Shown: positions 1 to 8,465, numbered from the stretch's first letter. The stretch: 64,000 bases of DNA from an uncultured Faecalibacterium sp. (GCA_944385995.1 CALWZL010000003.1:1-64000), one strand, 5' to 3'. Numbers and translations are program-made. The notes: a model not told the origin generated them from the letters alone.

Positions 1-21
1 TTCAAATGGCGGTCTTGACCT

Positions 22-99
22 TCAAAAGGGCGCACTATCCCCTGAAAAGGCCAAAACATAACCTTTTTTCAGATAAATCTTGGAAAATTTCCAAGACAT
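22..99 (-). CDS. Short ORF (25 aa) at left edge, identity unknown
   Basis: An ATG at 99 sits 7 nt after a strong AAAGGAGGG ribosome site (107-115) and downstream of a good promoter. The reading frame stops at TGA (22-24) after 25 codons (MSWKFSKIYLKK...). A second ATG at 59, in another frame, stays open to the window edge. Either a very short peptide is made here, or the true gene uses the inner start and continues to the left, or the annotated frame is broken. No family is recognised. The start signals are better supported than the product. Confidence 0.25.
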   Translation of the reverse strand: MSWKFSKIYLKKGYVLAFSGDSAPF

Positions 100-131
100 T
101 TGTGCGCCCTCCTTTCTGGTGATTTGGGTTT

Positions 132-161
132 ATTATACTGCTGTACCCCCTGCCCCGTCAA
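132..161 (-). promoter_or_regulatory. Sigma-A-type promoter pointing left
   Basis: On the minus strand, TTGACG (156-161) is followed after 18 nt by a perfect TATAAT (132-137). It reads toward the short ORF at 99 and out of the left edge of the window. Confidence 0.6.
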
Positions 162-180
162 GATCTGCTCCCGCACCCAA

Positions 181-228
181 AGAACCCCCGGCGGCCTCTC
201 CCTCTGAGAAGCTGCCGGGGGTTCTTTT
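181..228. terminator. Rho-independent terminator after the 5' ABC permease
   Basis: The 12-bp stem AGAACCCCCGGC (181-192) / GCCGGGGGTTCT (214-225) is flanked by T-rich sequence on both sides. It lies just after the stop of the minus-strand permease gene at 246 and probably ends that transcript. Confidence 0.75.
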
Positions 229-245
229 GTTTCTGTTGGACTGTG

Positions 246-2912
246 TCACTCCTGCCGCAGCCGCTCCACCACCGGGATGCGCTGGGCGGCCCGGCTGGTC
301 AGAATCGGAATGCCGACGCCCAGCACCGCAAACAGGGGCAGCACCACTCCGACGGGCCAGAGGGTGAAGCGATAGGTGAAGAACCAGATCATCCGATTGA
401 GGACAGGCCCCAGGAAGGGGGCACTGGCCAGGATGAGGACCAGGGCCAGGGCGGCGGCGCCGGCGGTGTAGAGCAGGCCCTCGATGGCCAGCATGGTCCG
501 CAGCTGCCGGCCGGTCATCCCGATGGACTGGAGCACTGCCAGTTCCCGCCGGCGGGCGGTGATGCCGGTGAGGATGGCGTTGAAGAAGTTCAGCACCCCC
601 ACCAGCCCCACAATGAAGCTCAGGGCCCCGCCCAGCAGCAGGAACATATTCTGGAAGCTGTAGAACTCCCCTGCATAGGTGGCCTTGCTCTCATAGTCCA
701 GTCGGGGGTTGACGTTCTGGGTGTAATCCTGGAGGAAAGCCTCCATGGCGGCGTCGGCGCCATCATCGGTGTTGAAGGCGTAGTACATCACATCGGCGGT
801 GCCGCTGTCCCGGATAAAGGTCTGGTCGTTGAGGATGAAGGCGTCGTCCCCGTAGTAGCGGTAGCCGAGGGCCCGGGGCACCGTCACCAGGGCGGCCACC
901 GTGTAGTCCACATCCCGGTAGGTCTTGGCGTAGGAGGTAACGCTGTGGCCCGCCTCATAGGCGGCGCCTACCTGGTCGATGGGAAGCAGCTCGTCTGTGG
1001 TGTTGTCGTAATACTCGAACTCCTCAATGTACCGGACGGTCACCGTGTCTCCCAGTTTGGCCCAGTTGCTGTCCATCATCGGGTCGCCGTAGTCGTCCTC
1101 CTCGTAGACGGCGGCAATCCAGTTCCCGCCGGGCTCTTTCAGTTTGCTCAGGTCCCCTTCCAGCACCCGCAGCTGGTCCAGGGCAAAGGGTTCCATCCCG
1201 CTCAGCTGGACATGATCCGCCAGGAACCCTGCCTCATTGCGCTGGGTTTGGTCCATCAGCCACTGGAGGGAGTCCTCGGAATAATACCGGCTGTTCCTGG
1301 ACCGGAACCATTCCTCCGGGATGAATTCCATCATCCCTGAGGTCTGACCGTAGACCCGGGCGCTTTCGGTGATGCCTCCCTGGGCGTTGATGGCGGCGAT
1401 GGTGTCCTCCCCCACTGCCATATCGCTGTTGAAGCCTGTGGTGCTCACCTGCAGCTTGCCGGCGTCGGCTACGATGAAGTCGGTGGCGGTGAAGTGGGCG
1501 GTGTATTTGTCCATATCAAAGCCGGCGGTGAAGGTGACGGTCAAGGTCAGCAGCACCACCGCCAGGGACAGGGACACCATGGTGATGGCGGTTTTGACCC
1601 GGCTGCGGCCCAGGTTGGCCCAGGCCATGGACAGCAGCGAGACGCCTTTTTCCTTCCGGCGGGCTTTGGGCCGGATGGCCCTGCCTTCGGTGTACCGCAC
1701 CGCCTCCACCGGCGACACCTTCCCGGCCAGGCGGCCGGGGCGCCGGCAGGAGATCAGCACGGTGGCCAGGGCAAAGAGGGCCGACGCAGCAAACAGCGCC
1801 GGGCTGGCCGACACGGTGGTGGTGATGTCGTTGAGGCGGGCGGCAATCACCGGGGTCAGCACCCCGCCCAGCAGCCACCCCAGCAAAAGCCCCGCCGGGA
1901 TGCCCGCCGCCGACAGCACCAGGGCCTGGATGCGGATGATCCGGCGGATCTGCCGGGGGGTGGTGCCGATGGTTTTCAGCAGGCCGTAAAACCGGATATC
2001 CCCCGCCACCGAAATCTGGAACACATTGTAAATGATCAGGTAGCCGGTGAAGAGGATCAGCACCAGCAGCACCAGGATGGTCAGGATCGCCGAGGGGTCC
2101 ATCTGGTCCGACAGCTGGGCCCCGGTATAGCCCCAGTTGACGCCAGTGGCGATGTAGTTGTCTGCGGCAGGGTCCTGATCCTGATAGCCGTTGTCGGCCA
2201 GAATCTGCGTGAGATCAGCGGCGATGGACCGGGCGCCATGGCGCAGCATGACGTCCAGGTTCCAGGTGCCGGTCATGCCGTCGGTGCCCGGCGGGGTGAC
2301 CCCCACCTCCTCCAGAATGGCGTCCACCCGGCTCTCGGGAATTAGGACGTGATTGGCCACCACTGCCTCGTCGTACTCCCACCAGCCGCAGAGGGTGAAG
2401 GTCTGGGTGGTCTGATGGCCGTCCACATCAAACGTGATGGTAAACTGTGCCCCCAGTTCCGGCTCGATGCCCAGCAGCTCCAGCACATGGGTGTCGGTGG
2501 CGGCTTCATCGGTGCCCTCGGCGGGCAGCCGGCCCTCCACCGGGTCGCAGTAGGTCCAGTGGGCCTCGTTGGGGTCGGAGTAGCCCACCTCCACATGGGA
2601 CTTGTTGAAGGGCGCTTCGGTGGGCATCCCCAGAAACCGCCGCAGGCCCCATGCCTGAATCAATGGGTGGTCTTTCATCTGGTCGAACTGCTCCTCCGTG
2701 AGATACTTCAAGCTCCCGTGGGCCCAGCCTCCCGCCTGGCGGAAGTTGCTCTGCTGCAGCCCCTCATTGATGGACAGGGCAATGGTGAACAGGCTGGTAA
2801 ACAGCAGGGCCGTCAGGGCAATGGCCGCTGCCGCCACCAGGTTTCGGGTGCGGCTGGCCATCAAAGCCCGAAGGCTCAACCGGCAGATGCAGCCTCGATT
2901 GGATACGTTCAT
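246..2912 (-). CDS. FtsX-type ABC transporter permease
   Basis: Large two-module FtsX/MacB-type permease (888 aa), probably exporting or extracting a peptide or lipid-like compound with the ATPase encoded just upstream. One N-terminal helix (about 25-45) precedes an extracellular domain. Next come three helices (about 275-400) with the FtsX core, a second extracellular domain (about 450-740) and three C-terminal helices. Conserved FtsX-like stretches read LLKTIGTTPRQIRR and LAVLQSIGMTGRQLR. The start at 2912 is preferred over an upstream GTG because AAAGGGGAG lies 6 nt before it. The gene follows the ATPase by 17 nt and a regulator/kinase pair lies further upstream, the layout of a sensed-compound defence module. 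The substrate is unknown. Confidence 0.85.
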   Translation of the reverse strand: MNVSNRGCICRLSLRALMASRTRNLVAAAAIALTALLFTSLFTIALSINEGLQQSNFRQAGGWAHGSLKYLTEEQFDQMKDHPLIQAWGLRRFLGMPTEAPFNKSHVEVGYSDPNEAHWTYCDPVEGRLPAEGTDEAATDTHVLELLGIEPELGAQFTITFDVDGHQTTQTFTLCGWWEYDEAVVANHVLIPESRVDAILEEVGVTPPGTDGMTGTWNLDVMLRHGARSIAADLTQILADNGYQDQDPAADNYIATGVNWGYTGAQLSDQMDPSAILTILVLLVLILFTGYLIIYNVFQISVAGDIRFYGLLKTIGTTPRQIRRIIRIQALVLSAAGIPAGLLLGWLLGGVLTPVIAARLNDITTTVSASPALFAASALFALATVLISCRRPGRLAGKVSPVEAVRYTEGRAIRPKARRKEKGVSLLSMAWANLGRSRVKTAITMVSLSLAVVLLTLTVTFTAGFDMDKYTAHFTATDFIVADAGKLQVSTTGFNSDMAVGEDTIAAINAQGGITESARVYGQTSGMMEFIPEEWFRSRNSRYYSEDSLQWLMDQTQRNEAGFLADHVQLSGMEPFALDQLRVLEGDLSKLKEPGGNWIAAVYEEDDYGDPMMDSNWAKLGDTVTVRYIEEFEYYDNTTDELLPIDQVGAAYEAGHSVTSYAKTYRDVDYTVAALVTVPRALGYRYYGDDAFILNDQTFIRDSGTADVMYYAFNTDDGADAAMEAFLQDYTQNVNPRLDYESKATYAGEFYSFQNMFLLLGGALSFIVGLVGVLNFFNAILTGITARRRELAVLQSIGMTGRQLRTMLAIEGLLYTAGAAALALVLILASAPFLGPVLNRMIWFFTYRFTLWPVGVVLPLFAVLGVGIPILTSRAAQRIPVVERLRQE

Positions 2913-2929
2913 GGTTTTGCTCTCCCCTT

Positions 2930-3598
2930 TCACCGCGTCACAATCCGGCCGTCCTCAATGCGGACAATCCGGTCGGCCATCTGGGCGATCTCCTCGTTGT
3001 GGGTAATCATCACCATGGTCTGGCCGAACTTCTGCCCTGTCACCTTCATCAGGCCCAGCACGTCCTGGCTGGTTTTGGAGTCCAGGTTGCCGGTGGGCTC
3101 GTCGGCCAGCAAAATGGCCGGTTTTGCCGCCAGAGCCCGGGCAATGGCCACCCGCTGCTGCTGGCCGCCGGACAACTGGTTGGGAAGGTTTTGGAGCTTC
3201 TTTTCCAGACCCAAAGTGGCCACCACCTCCCGGACAAAGGCCTGGTCCACTGCCCGGCCGTCCAGCTGGATGGGCAGGATGATATTTTCCCAGACGCTGA
3301 GCACCGGCACCAGGTTATAGGACTGAAACACAAAGCCGATTTTTCGCCGCCGGAAGATGGTCAGCGCCTCCTCTTTCAGGGAGAAAATCTCCTGGCCGTC
3401 CACCGTCACCGTCCCGGACGTGGGCCGGTCCAGGCCCCCCAGCATGTGGAGCAGGGTGGATTTACCCGAGCCGGAGGTGCCCACGATGGCCACAAATTCC
3501 CCCTGTTCCACCGCCAAATCCACCCCGTCCAGGGCTTTCACCTGGGTATCTCCCGAGCCGTAGTATTTTCTCAGGTCTTGGGTCTGTAAAATGCGCAT
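2930..3598 (-). CDS. ABC transporter ATP-binding protein (LolD/MacB type)
   Basis: 222-aa nucleotide-binding subunit partnering the FtsX permease downstream. Walker A GTSGSGKST lies near residues 40-48, the signature [15 protein letters not shown] near 140, and Walker B ends in LLADEPTGNLD. Length and motifs fit the LolD/MacB ATPase family. The start MRILQTQDL at 3598 is chosen because GGGAGG lies shortly upstream; longer in-frame extensions run into the kinase gene and show no domain. A terminator-like hairpin separates it from the upstream kinase, so it may have partly independent expression. Confidence 0.92.
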   Translation of the reverse strand: MRILQTQDLRKYYGSGDTQVKALDGVDLAVEQGEFVAIVGTSGSGKSTLLHMLGGLDRPTSGTVTVDGQEIFSLKEEALTIFRRRKIGFVFQSYNLVPVLSVWENIILPIQLDGRAVDQAFVREVVATLGLEKKLQNLPNQLSGGQQQRVAIARALAAKPAILLADEPTGNLDSKTSQDVLGLMKVTGQKFGQTMVMITHNEEIAQMADRIVRIEDGRIVTR

Positions 3599-3614
3599 CG
3601 TGCAAACCTCCCAT

Positions 3615-3652
3615 GAAAAAAGTCTGTGTGTCTTTGGGACACCACAGACTTT
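3615..3652 (-). terminator. Hairpin with T-run between kinase and ABC ATPase genes
   Basis: On the minus strand AAAGTCTGTG...ACAGACTTT forms a stem with one internal bulge, followed by TTTTTTC. It sits between the kinase stop (3705) and the ATPase start (3598), so it can end or attenuate transcription of the regulator operon before the transporter genes. Confidence 0.55.
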
Positions 3653-3704
3653 ATCACATGAATCTTTCCAGGACCTTTCCTGAATGTGACAGTTTGGAAA
3701 GATT

Positions 3705-4604
3705 TCACCCCCGGGGCAGATACAGCAAGAAGGTGCTGCCCTGACCGGGGACACTTTTGACCCGGACATAGCCCCCTTGCCCGGCGGCAATCTGCCGGGT
3801 GAGATAGAGGCCAATTCCCAGTCCTTCGGCCTGATACGCCCCCGGAGCCCGGTAAAACCGGCCGAAAATGTTGGCCTGTTCCTCCTCCGGGATGCCAGGG
3901 CCGGTATCCCGGACCGATACCGCCGTGAACCATTCATAGGGACGGACTTCCACCGTCACTTCGCCGCCGTCGGGGGTGTATTTGACGGCGTTGTCCAGCA
4001 GGTTGCAGAGAGCTTCCTCGGTCCACTTGGGGTCAAACAGGGCGCCGCCGTCGGTCCGGCCCACTGTCAGGCGAATCTGTTTGGCCTGGGCTTTGGGGGC
4101 GTACTGGGCTGCGGCCCGCTCCACCATGGGAGCCAGCTGCCCCGGCTCGGGGTGGAGGGTCAGAAGCCCGGTTTCCAGCCGGGAACTTTTCACCAGCGCT
4201 TCCATCAGTGTTTGCAGCTTTTCGGACTGGGCCGCGATGGCCTCCACGCAGCGCTGCCCCTGGCCGGTGAGGGGCTGCTCTGCCAGCAGCTGGGCATACA
4301 GTTGGAGATTGGCCACCGGAGTACGGGTCTGATGTGAGATATCAGAGATCAGGGCGCTGATCTGGTCCTTCTGGGCCTGGAGATTCCGGGCCGAAAGGGT
4401 TCTGGCCGCCAGATATCGGGCCATCCGGCTTTCCAGGGCGGAAAGGCGGCTCTCATCAAAGGAAGTCTCGGAGAAATCCCCCTCCATGGCGGCGGTGAGC
4501 ATGGCATCCAGCCGCCGGATCAGCCGGGCCGACCGCCAACGGGCCAGCAGGACTACGGCCACGGCCGCCGCCAGCATCACCCCCGCCGCAATCCAGCCGG
4601 TCAT
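3705..4604 (-). CDS. Sensor histidine kinase
   Basis: 299-aa membrane kinase with one N-terminal helix (about 3-22) and almost no external loop. The dimerisation/phosphorylation helix contains SDISHQTRTPVANL (His91), a form common in clostridial kinases that sit next to FtsX-type transporters. It is followed by the N box LLDNAVKYTPDGG, G1 box DTGPGIP and G2 box GLGIGLYL. It overlaps the response regulator stop by 4 nt (translational coupling). The lack of a sensor domain suggests it senses through the membrane or through the ABC permease, which is inference. Confidence 0.9.
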   Translation of the reverse strand: MTGWIAAGVMLAAAVAVVLLARWRSARLIRRLDAMLTAAMEGDFSETSFDESRLSALESRMARYLAARTLSARNLQAQKDQISALISDISHQTRTPVANLQLYAQLLAEQPLTGQGQRCVEAIAAQSEKLQTLMEALVKSSRLETGLLTLHPEPGQLAPMVERAAAQYAPKAQAKQIRLTVGRTDGGALFDPKWTEEALCNLLDNAVKYTPDGGEVTVEVRPYEWFTAVSVRDTGPGIPEEEQANIFGRFYRAPGAYQAEGLGIGLYLTRQIAAGQGGYVRVKSVPGQGSTFLLYLPRG

Positions 4605-5284
4605 GGGTTCACCGCCCAGGTGTACCCCAGGCCGTACACCGTTTTCAGGTATTGCGGCTTGGCGGGGTCGGCCTCCAGCTTGGCCCGCAGCCGCTTCACC
4701 GTCACCGACAGGGCGTTGGGCTCCACAACCTCTGCCCCATCCGGCCAGACCTTTTCGGCCAGCACCGACCGGGGAACGGTGCGGCCCCGGTTTTCCACCA
4801 GCACCCGCAGCAGTTTCTGTTCGGTCTTGGACAGCTTCACCGGCGCACCGCCTCGGGAAAATACCATCCGGTCAAAATCAAAGGCAAACGGTCCCAGCTG
4901 GACCGCCGCAGAGGGTTGGGGTGCGCCCCGCCGCAGCTGAGCCGCCACCCGGGCCCGCAGCACCGCCAGGGAAAAGGGCTTGGTGATGTAGTCGTCCGCC
5001 CCGGCTTCCAGCCCGGTGACCTCGTCCAGTTCCAGGTCGTTGGCGGTCAGCAGAATCACCGGCGTCCGGTCTCCCGCCCCCCGCAGCTGCCGCAGCAGTG
5101 CAAGACCACTGCCGTCCGGCAGGTTGATATCCAGAATCAGCAGGTCAAAGTGTTCCCCGGCCAGCATTGTTCGGCCCTCCCGCAATGTGCCCGCCAGGGC
5201 GACCGTGCGCCCCGGCGCTTCCAGGGCCATCCCGATCCCCCGGCCCAGGGTCGGGTCGTCCTCCAGCAAAAAGATGGATTCCAT
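4601..5284 (-). CDS. OmpR-family response regulator
   Basis: 227-aa DNA-binding regulator. The receiver domain has acidic residues EDD (8-10), phospho-acceptor Asp52 in LILDINLPDGSG, and Lys in YITKPF. The C-terminal winged helix contains NALSVTVKRLRAKLE and TVYGLGYTW. First gene of the minus-strand operon regulator-kinase-(ATPase-permease). It diverges from a second regulator operon at 5528. Confidence 0.92.
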   Translation of the reverse strand: MESIFLLEDDPTLGRGIGMALEAPGRTVALAGTLREGRTMLAGEHFDLLILDINLPDGSGLALLRQLRGAGDRTPVILLTANDLELDEVTGLEAGADDYITKPFSLAVLRARVAAQLRRGAPQPSAAVQLGPFAFDFDRMVFSRGGAPVKLSKTEQKLLRVLVENRGRTVPRSVLAEKVWPDGAEVVEPNALSVTVKRLRAKLEADPAKPQYLKTVYGLGYTWAVNP

Positions 5285-5316
5285 GCGCTTCTTCCCTTTC
5301 CGATTGGTTTTGCTTT

Positions 5317-5345
5317 AGTATAGCGGAAGGCGGGCGAAAAGGCAA
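5317..5345 (-). promoter_or_regulatory. Promoter of the 5284-3705 regulator/kinase operon
   Basis: On the minus strand TTGCCT (5340-5345), 17 nt, then TATACT (5317-5322), ending about 30 nt before the ATG. Confidence 0.6.
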
Positions 5346-5391
5346 ACGGGCCAGGCCCCTCTTTCGCTCCGCTGCCGTTCCATTCACAATT

Positions 5392-5436
5392 CTCCAACAA
5401 AACCCAAACCTTTGCGCAACGTTTCCACCCTATAAT
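5392..5436 (+). promoter_or_regulatory. Three 11-bp direct repeats plus -10 (site A of a shared element)
   Basis: CTCCAACAAAA (5392-5402), CCCAAACCTTT (5403-5413) and GCGCAACGTTT (5414-5424) are in 11-bp register and share a CAA(A)C core. They are followed after 6 nt by TATAAT (5431-5436). There is no proper -35 box, as in activator-dependent promoters of OmpR-type regulators. The same layout occurs at 7842 and 8421. Confidence 0.6.
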
Positions 5437-5527
5437 GATTTTCAAAAAACAGTACCGCTGGCGCGGAAAATCTGCTATCCTAGAAGCAGATGCCAAAGAA
5501 CGAATCCAAGGTGAAAGGAACGGACTT

Positions 5528-6199
5528 ATGATTCACATTTTGATGGTGGACGACGACCCCAAGCTGAACAAAACCGTCTGCATATATCTCAACGACTGCG
5601 GCTTTGAGACCACCGGCGTTCTGAACGCCCAGGCCGCCTATGAGGCCCTCAACAGCCGGCCCTATGATTTGATTGTGTCGGATATCATGATGCCGGGGGT
5701 GGACGGGTTTGCCTTTGCCCGGTCGGTCCGGCAGCTGGACAAACACATTCCCATCCTGTTCATGTCGGCCAAGGACGACCTGCCCTCCAAGCAGAAGGGC
5801 TTTCAGCTTGGGATTGACGACTACATGGTGAAGCCGGTGGAGCTGGCCGAGCTGGAAATGCGGGTGCGTGCTCTGCTGCGCCGGGCCAACATCGAGGCCG
5901 AGCGGAGGCTGACGGTGGGCAACCTGGTGCTGGACGCCGACGGCATGACCGCCGAGATCGACGGCGAGGAAGTGCCGGTATCCAAGCGGGAATTCAACAT
6001 CCTCTACAAGCTCCTCTCCTACCCCAAAAAGACCTTCACCCGGGCCCAGCTGATGGATGAATTCTGGGACGCCGACACCGACGCCAGCCTCCGGGCGGTG
6101 GATGTCTACATCACCAAGCTGCGGGACAAATTCTCAGCCTGCGACGGCTTCGAGATCAGGACGGTGCGGGGTCTGGGCTACAAGGCGGTGCTGTTATGA
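5528..6199 (+). CDS. OmpR-family response regulator
   Basis: 223-aa regulator. The receiver has DDD at 8-10, Asp52 in LIVSDIMMPGVDG and Lys in YMVKPVEL. The winged helix has LRAVDVYITKLRDKF and VRGLGYKAVLL. The start at 5528 is chosen because AAAGGAA precedes it at good spacing and the receiver fold begins at once (MIHILMVDDD). It overlaps the kinase ATG by 4 nt. It is the obvious candidate to bind the 11-bp repeat arrays at 5392, 7842 and 8421, which would make it autoregulated (inference). Confidence 0.92.
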   Translation: MIHILMVDDDPKLNKTVCIYLNDCGFETTGVLNAQAAYEALNSRPYDLIVSDIMMPGVDGFAFARSVRQLDKHIPILFMSAKDDLPSKQKGFQLGIDDYMVKPVELAELEMRVRALLRRANIEAERRLTVGNLVLDADGMTAEIDGEEVPVSKREFNILYKLLSYPKKTFTRAQLMDEFWDADTDASLRAVDVYITKLRDKFSACDGFEIRTVRGLGYKAVLL

Positions 6200-7266
6200 A
6201 CAAGCGTACCAAAGGCGAAAGCCTCTTTCCCATGTGGCTGTTTTTTGTCTATCTGGGGGTGCTGCTGCTGATGTCGGGCATCCACAGCGGCCTTGTGGTG
6301 GGGGCCCAGCGCTGGGGCTGGGGCGGTCTGATGCGGACGCTGGCCCCCATCCTTTACTGGTCCGCCGTGGCCGGCGGGCTGACCGTTTTCACCCGGTACC
6401 GCATCCGCATTACCTACGAGGAACCCATGCTGCGGATGGCCGACGCCACCCGCAAGGTGGCCAAGGGGGATTTTTCGGTGTACCTGGCCCCCGTCCACAC
6501 CCCCGACAAAACCGACTACCTGGACCGGATGTTTCTGGACTTCAACAAGATGGTGGAGGAACTGGGGAGCATCGAGACCCTGAAAACCGATTTCTTTTCG
6601 GATGTGTCCCATGAATTCAAGTCGCCGCTGGCGGTCATCTCGGGCAGCGCCGACCTGCTGCAAAAAAGCCCCGCCCTCACCGAGCGGGACCAGAAAGAGG
6701 TGGACAGCATCCGGGACGCCACCCGGCGGCTGGCGGATTTGATTCAAAATATGCTCAAGCTGAACAAGCTGGAAAAACAGACCATCCGCCCTGCCCCCTC
6801 GGTGTTCGATGTCTGCGCCCAGGTCTGCGGGTGCGCAGTTCAGTTTGAGGACCAGTGGGAGAAAAAGAATTTGGAGTTTGAGGCCGATCTGGAGGACAGC
6901 GCCGCCGTCTATGCGGACCCGGGTCTCACCGAGCTGGTCTGGAACAATCTCCTTTCCAACGCCATCAAGTTCACCCCCGAAGGCGGGACCATCACCCTGA
7001 CTCAAAAGACCCTGGACCACTGGGTGGAAGTGTCGGTGCGGGACACCGGCTGCGGCATGACAGAGGAAACTATAAGCCATATCTTCGACAAATTCTATCA
7101 GGGAGACACCAGCCACGCCACCCAGGGCAACGGCCTGGGCCTGGCGCTGGTCAAGCGGATTCTGGAGCTTTCGGGGGGAGAAATCACGGTGGAAAGCCAG
7201 CCGGGCAAGGGCTCGGCCTTTACCGTCCGGCTCCCCCGGCCCGACGGGCAGGAGGCGCTTGCATGA
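6196..7266 (+). CDS. Sensor histidine kinase with HAMP-like linker
   Basis: 356-aa kinase. There are two membrane helices (about 12-35 and 46-66) with a very short external loop, then a HAMP-like region (about 67-125). His139 lies in FSDVSHEFKSPLAV, followed by an ATPase domain with NLLSNAIKFTPEGG, DTGCGM and GNGLGLALVKRI. It is coupled by ATGA overlaps both to the regulator upstream and to the 173-aa membrane protein downstream. The short loop points to sensing within or at the membrane. Confidence 0.92.
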   Translation: MNKRTKGESLFPMWLFFVYLGVLLLMSGIHSGLVVGAQRWGWGGLMRTLAPILYWSAVAGGLTVFTRYRIRITYEEPMLRMADATRKVAKGDFSVYLAPVHTPDKTDYLDRMFLDFNKMVEELGSIETLKTDFFSDVSHEFKSPLAVISGSADLLQKSPALTERDQKEVDSIRDATRRLADLIQNMLKLNKLEKQTIRPAPSVFDVCAQVCGCAVQFEDQWEKKNLEFEADLEDSAAVYADPGLTELVWNNLLSNAIKFTPEGGTITLTQKTLDHWVEVSVRDTGCGMTEETISHIFDKFYQGDTSHATQGNGLGLALVKRILELSGGEITVESQPGKGSAFTVRLPRPDGQEALA

Positions 7267-7784
7267 ACACCGACAAAAACTACCGGGCCTGGGAATACAA
7301 GGAAGTATCTGTCCCGGACAGCAAGGCCTCCTTTTACCTGGACTGTTACGAGAGTTTCGGCTGGCAGCAGGATGAGAACTTCCCGCCCCAGGCGGCCAGG
7401 GGCAAAGTCCTGTTGAAGCTCAAGCGGGACCGCCACATCCTCAACAAAACCGAGCTGACCCGCCTACAGCGTCACTTTGAGGCGGATCTGGAGGAAATCG
7501 CCGCGCTGGAGCGTTCCAAAACCACCGCCGCCGATCTCTGCGCCCTGTTGACTGGCCTGCTGGGGACCGTCTTTATGGCCGGGGCCACATTCGCGGTGGT
7601 GGCCGACCCGCCCCTCGTCTGGCTCTGCGTGCTGCTGGCCATCCCCGGCTTTGGGGGATGGATTGCCCCTATGTTCCTCTACCACACCGCCCGGGACAAA
7701 AAGGCCCGGCAGGTGCAGCCCTTCATCGAGGCCAAACTGGAGGAAATTTACCAAATCTGTGAAAAAGGCCATTCCCTGCTTTGA
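7263..7784 (+). CDS. Two-helix membrane protein co-transcribed with a two-component system
   Basis: 173 aa, no named function recognised. It has a soluble N-terminal part (1-95) rich in charged residues (WEYKEVSVPDSKASFYLDC; FGWQQDENF). Two hydrophobic helices follow at about 98-118 and 122-145, then a charged C-terminal tail. ATG overlaps the kinase stop (ATGA). Its place as third gene of the operon suggests an accessory or effector of the same signalling system. A terminator follows directly. Confidence 0.75.
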   Translation: MNTDKNYRAWEYKEVSVPDSKASFYLDCYESFGWQQDENFPPQAARGKVLLKLKRDRHILNKTELTRLQRHFEADLEEIAALERSKTTAADLCALLTGLLGTVFMAGATFAVVADPPLVWLCVLLAIPGFGGWIAPMFLYHTARDKKARQVQPFIEAKLEEIYQICEKGHSLL

Positions 7785-7798
7785 CGGCAGAGAAATAG

Positions 7799-7829
7799 AG
7801 GACAGCTGGTTTTCCCGGCTGTCCTTTTT
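7799..7829 (+). terminator. Rho-independent terminator
   Basis: AGGACAGC (7799-7806) pairs with GCTGTCCT (7818-7825), followed by a T-run. It closes the regulator-kinase-membrane protein operon. Confidence 0.8.
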
Positions 7830-7841
7830 CGTTTTCACAGA

Positions 7842-7887
7842 GGGCAAACCCAGCCCAAACAAAACCGAAACCCTTCCCTGCTATCCT
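7842..7887 (+). promoter_or_regulatory. Three 11-bp direct repeats plus -10 (site B)
   Basis: GGGCAAACCCA (7842-7852), GCCCAAACAAA (7853-7863) and ACCGAAACCCT (7864-7874) are in 11-bp register, followed after 7 nt by TATCCT (7882-7887). Same design as the arrays at 5392 and 8421. It drives the papain-like gene at 7920. Confidence 0.5.
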
Positions 7888-7919
7888 TGCCCCAGTACTT
7901 GCAGACAGGAGGCAGGACG

Positions 7920-8408
7920 ATGAAAGAAATCACCATTTTGTTGACCCGGTATTCCGACTGGATTTCCAGTTTTGTCTACCATATCGCAGGCCACGGCTAT
8001 ACCCACGCTTCCCTGAGCCTGGGGGAAGGGGTCTATTACAGCTTCAACTACCGGGGCTTCTGCGAGGAAACCTTGGAAAAGCACCGCCGCCGCGGGGTGG
8101 AACAGAGTCTGAGTTGCGTGCTGGCGGTATCAGATCAGGCCTACCAGGACATTCAGGCCCGGATCGAGACCTTCCAGCGCCGCCGGGCCGAATACCGCTA
8201 TACCCGGCTGGGAGTTCTCTGCTGCCTGCTGCGGATTCCCTTCCTCTGGCGCCGGCATTATTTCTGCTCCCAGTTTGTGGCAGAGGTCTTGCAGCAATCC
8301 GCCGCCTGCCCGCTGGCCAGGCGGGCGCAGCTCTATCTGCCCAACCAGCTGTGCCGGGAACTGGTGTCCAGCAATCAGCTGGTCCGCCTCCAGCACAACC
8401 CCGTCTGA
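7920..8408 (+). CDS. Permuted papain-like (YiiX/NlpC-P60-like) enzyme
   Basis: 162 aa. The arrangement matches circularly permuted NlpC/P60 (YiiX/YaeF/LRAT-like) hydrolases. A His comes early (His29 in GYTHASLSLGEG) and the nucleophile Cys comes late (Cys116 in YFCSQFVAEVL). Family members are thiol hydrolases or acyltransferases acting on amide or ester bonds; the substrate here is unknown. No signal peptide is visible, so it is probably cytoplasmic. The start at 7920 follows AGGAGG by a good spacing. It has its own repeat-controlled promoter, suggesting it is a regulon member of the 5528 regulator. Confidence 0.75.
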   Translation: MKEITILLTRYSDWISSFVYHIAGHGYTHASLSLGEGVYYSFNYRGFCEETLEKHRRRGVEQSLSCVLAVSDQAYQDIQARIETFQRRRAEYRYTRLGVLCCLLRIPFLWRRHYFCSQFVAEVLQQSAACPLARRAQLYLPNQLCRELVSSNQLVRLQHNPV

Positions 8409-8420
8409 ACATTCATATTT

Positions 8421-8465
8421 CTCCAACAAAACTCCAACCAAACCGACACGTTGGAAGCGTAGAAT
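8421..8465 (+). promoter_or_regulatory. Three 11-bp direct repeats plus -10 (site C)
   Basis: CTCCAACAAAA (8421-8431, identical to the first repeat of site A), CTCCAACCAAA (8432-8442) and CCGACACGTTG (8443-8453), then 6 nt and TAGAAT (8460-8465). The preceding CATTCA also matches site A at the same offset. It drives the 8511-9537 gene set. Confidence 0.6.

Noticed and set aside
2930..3937. 335-codon version of the ABC ATPase with a long N-terminal extension
   Set aside because: The extension overlaps the kinase gene and contains no domain; the internal ATG at 3598 has a ribosome site and begins the ATPase fold.
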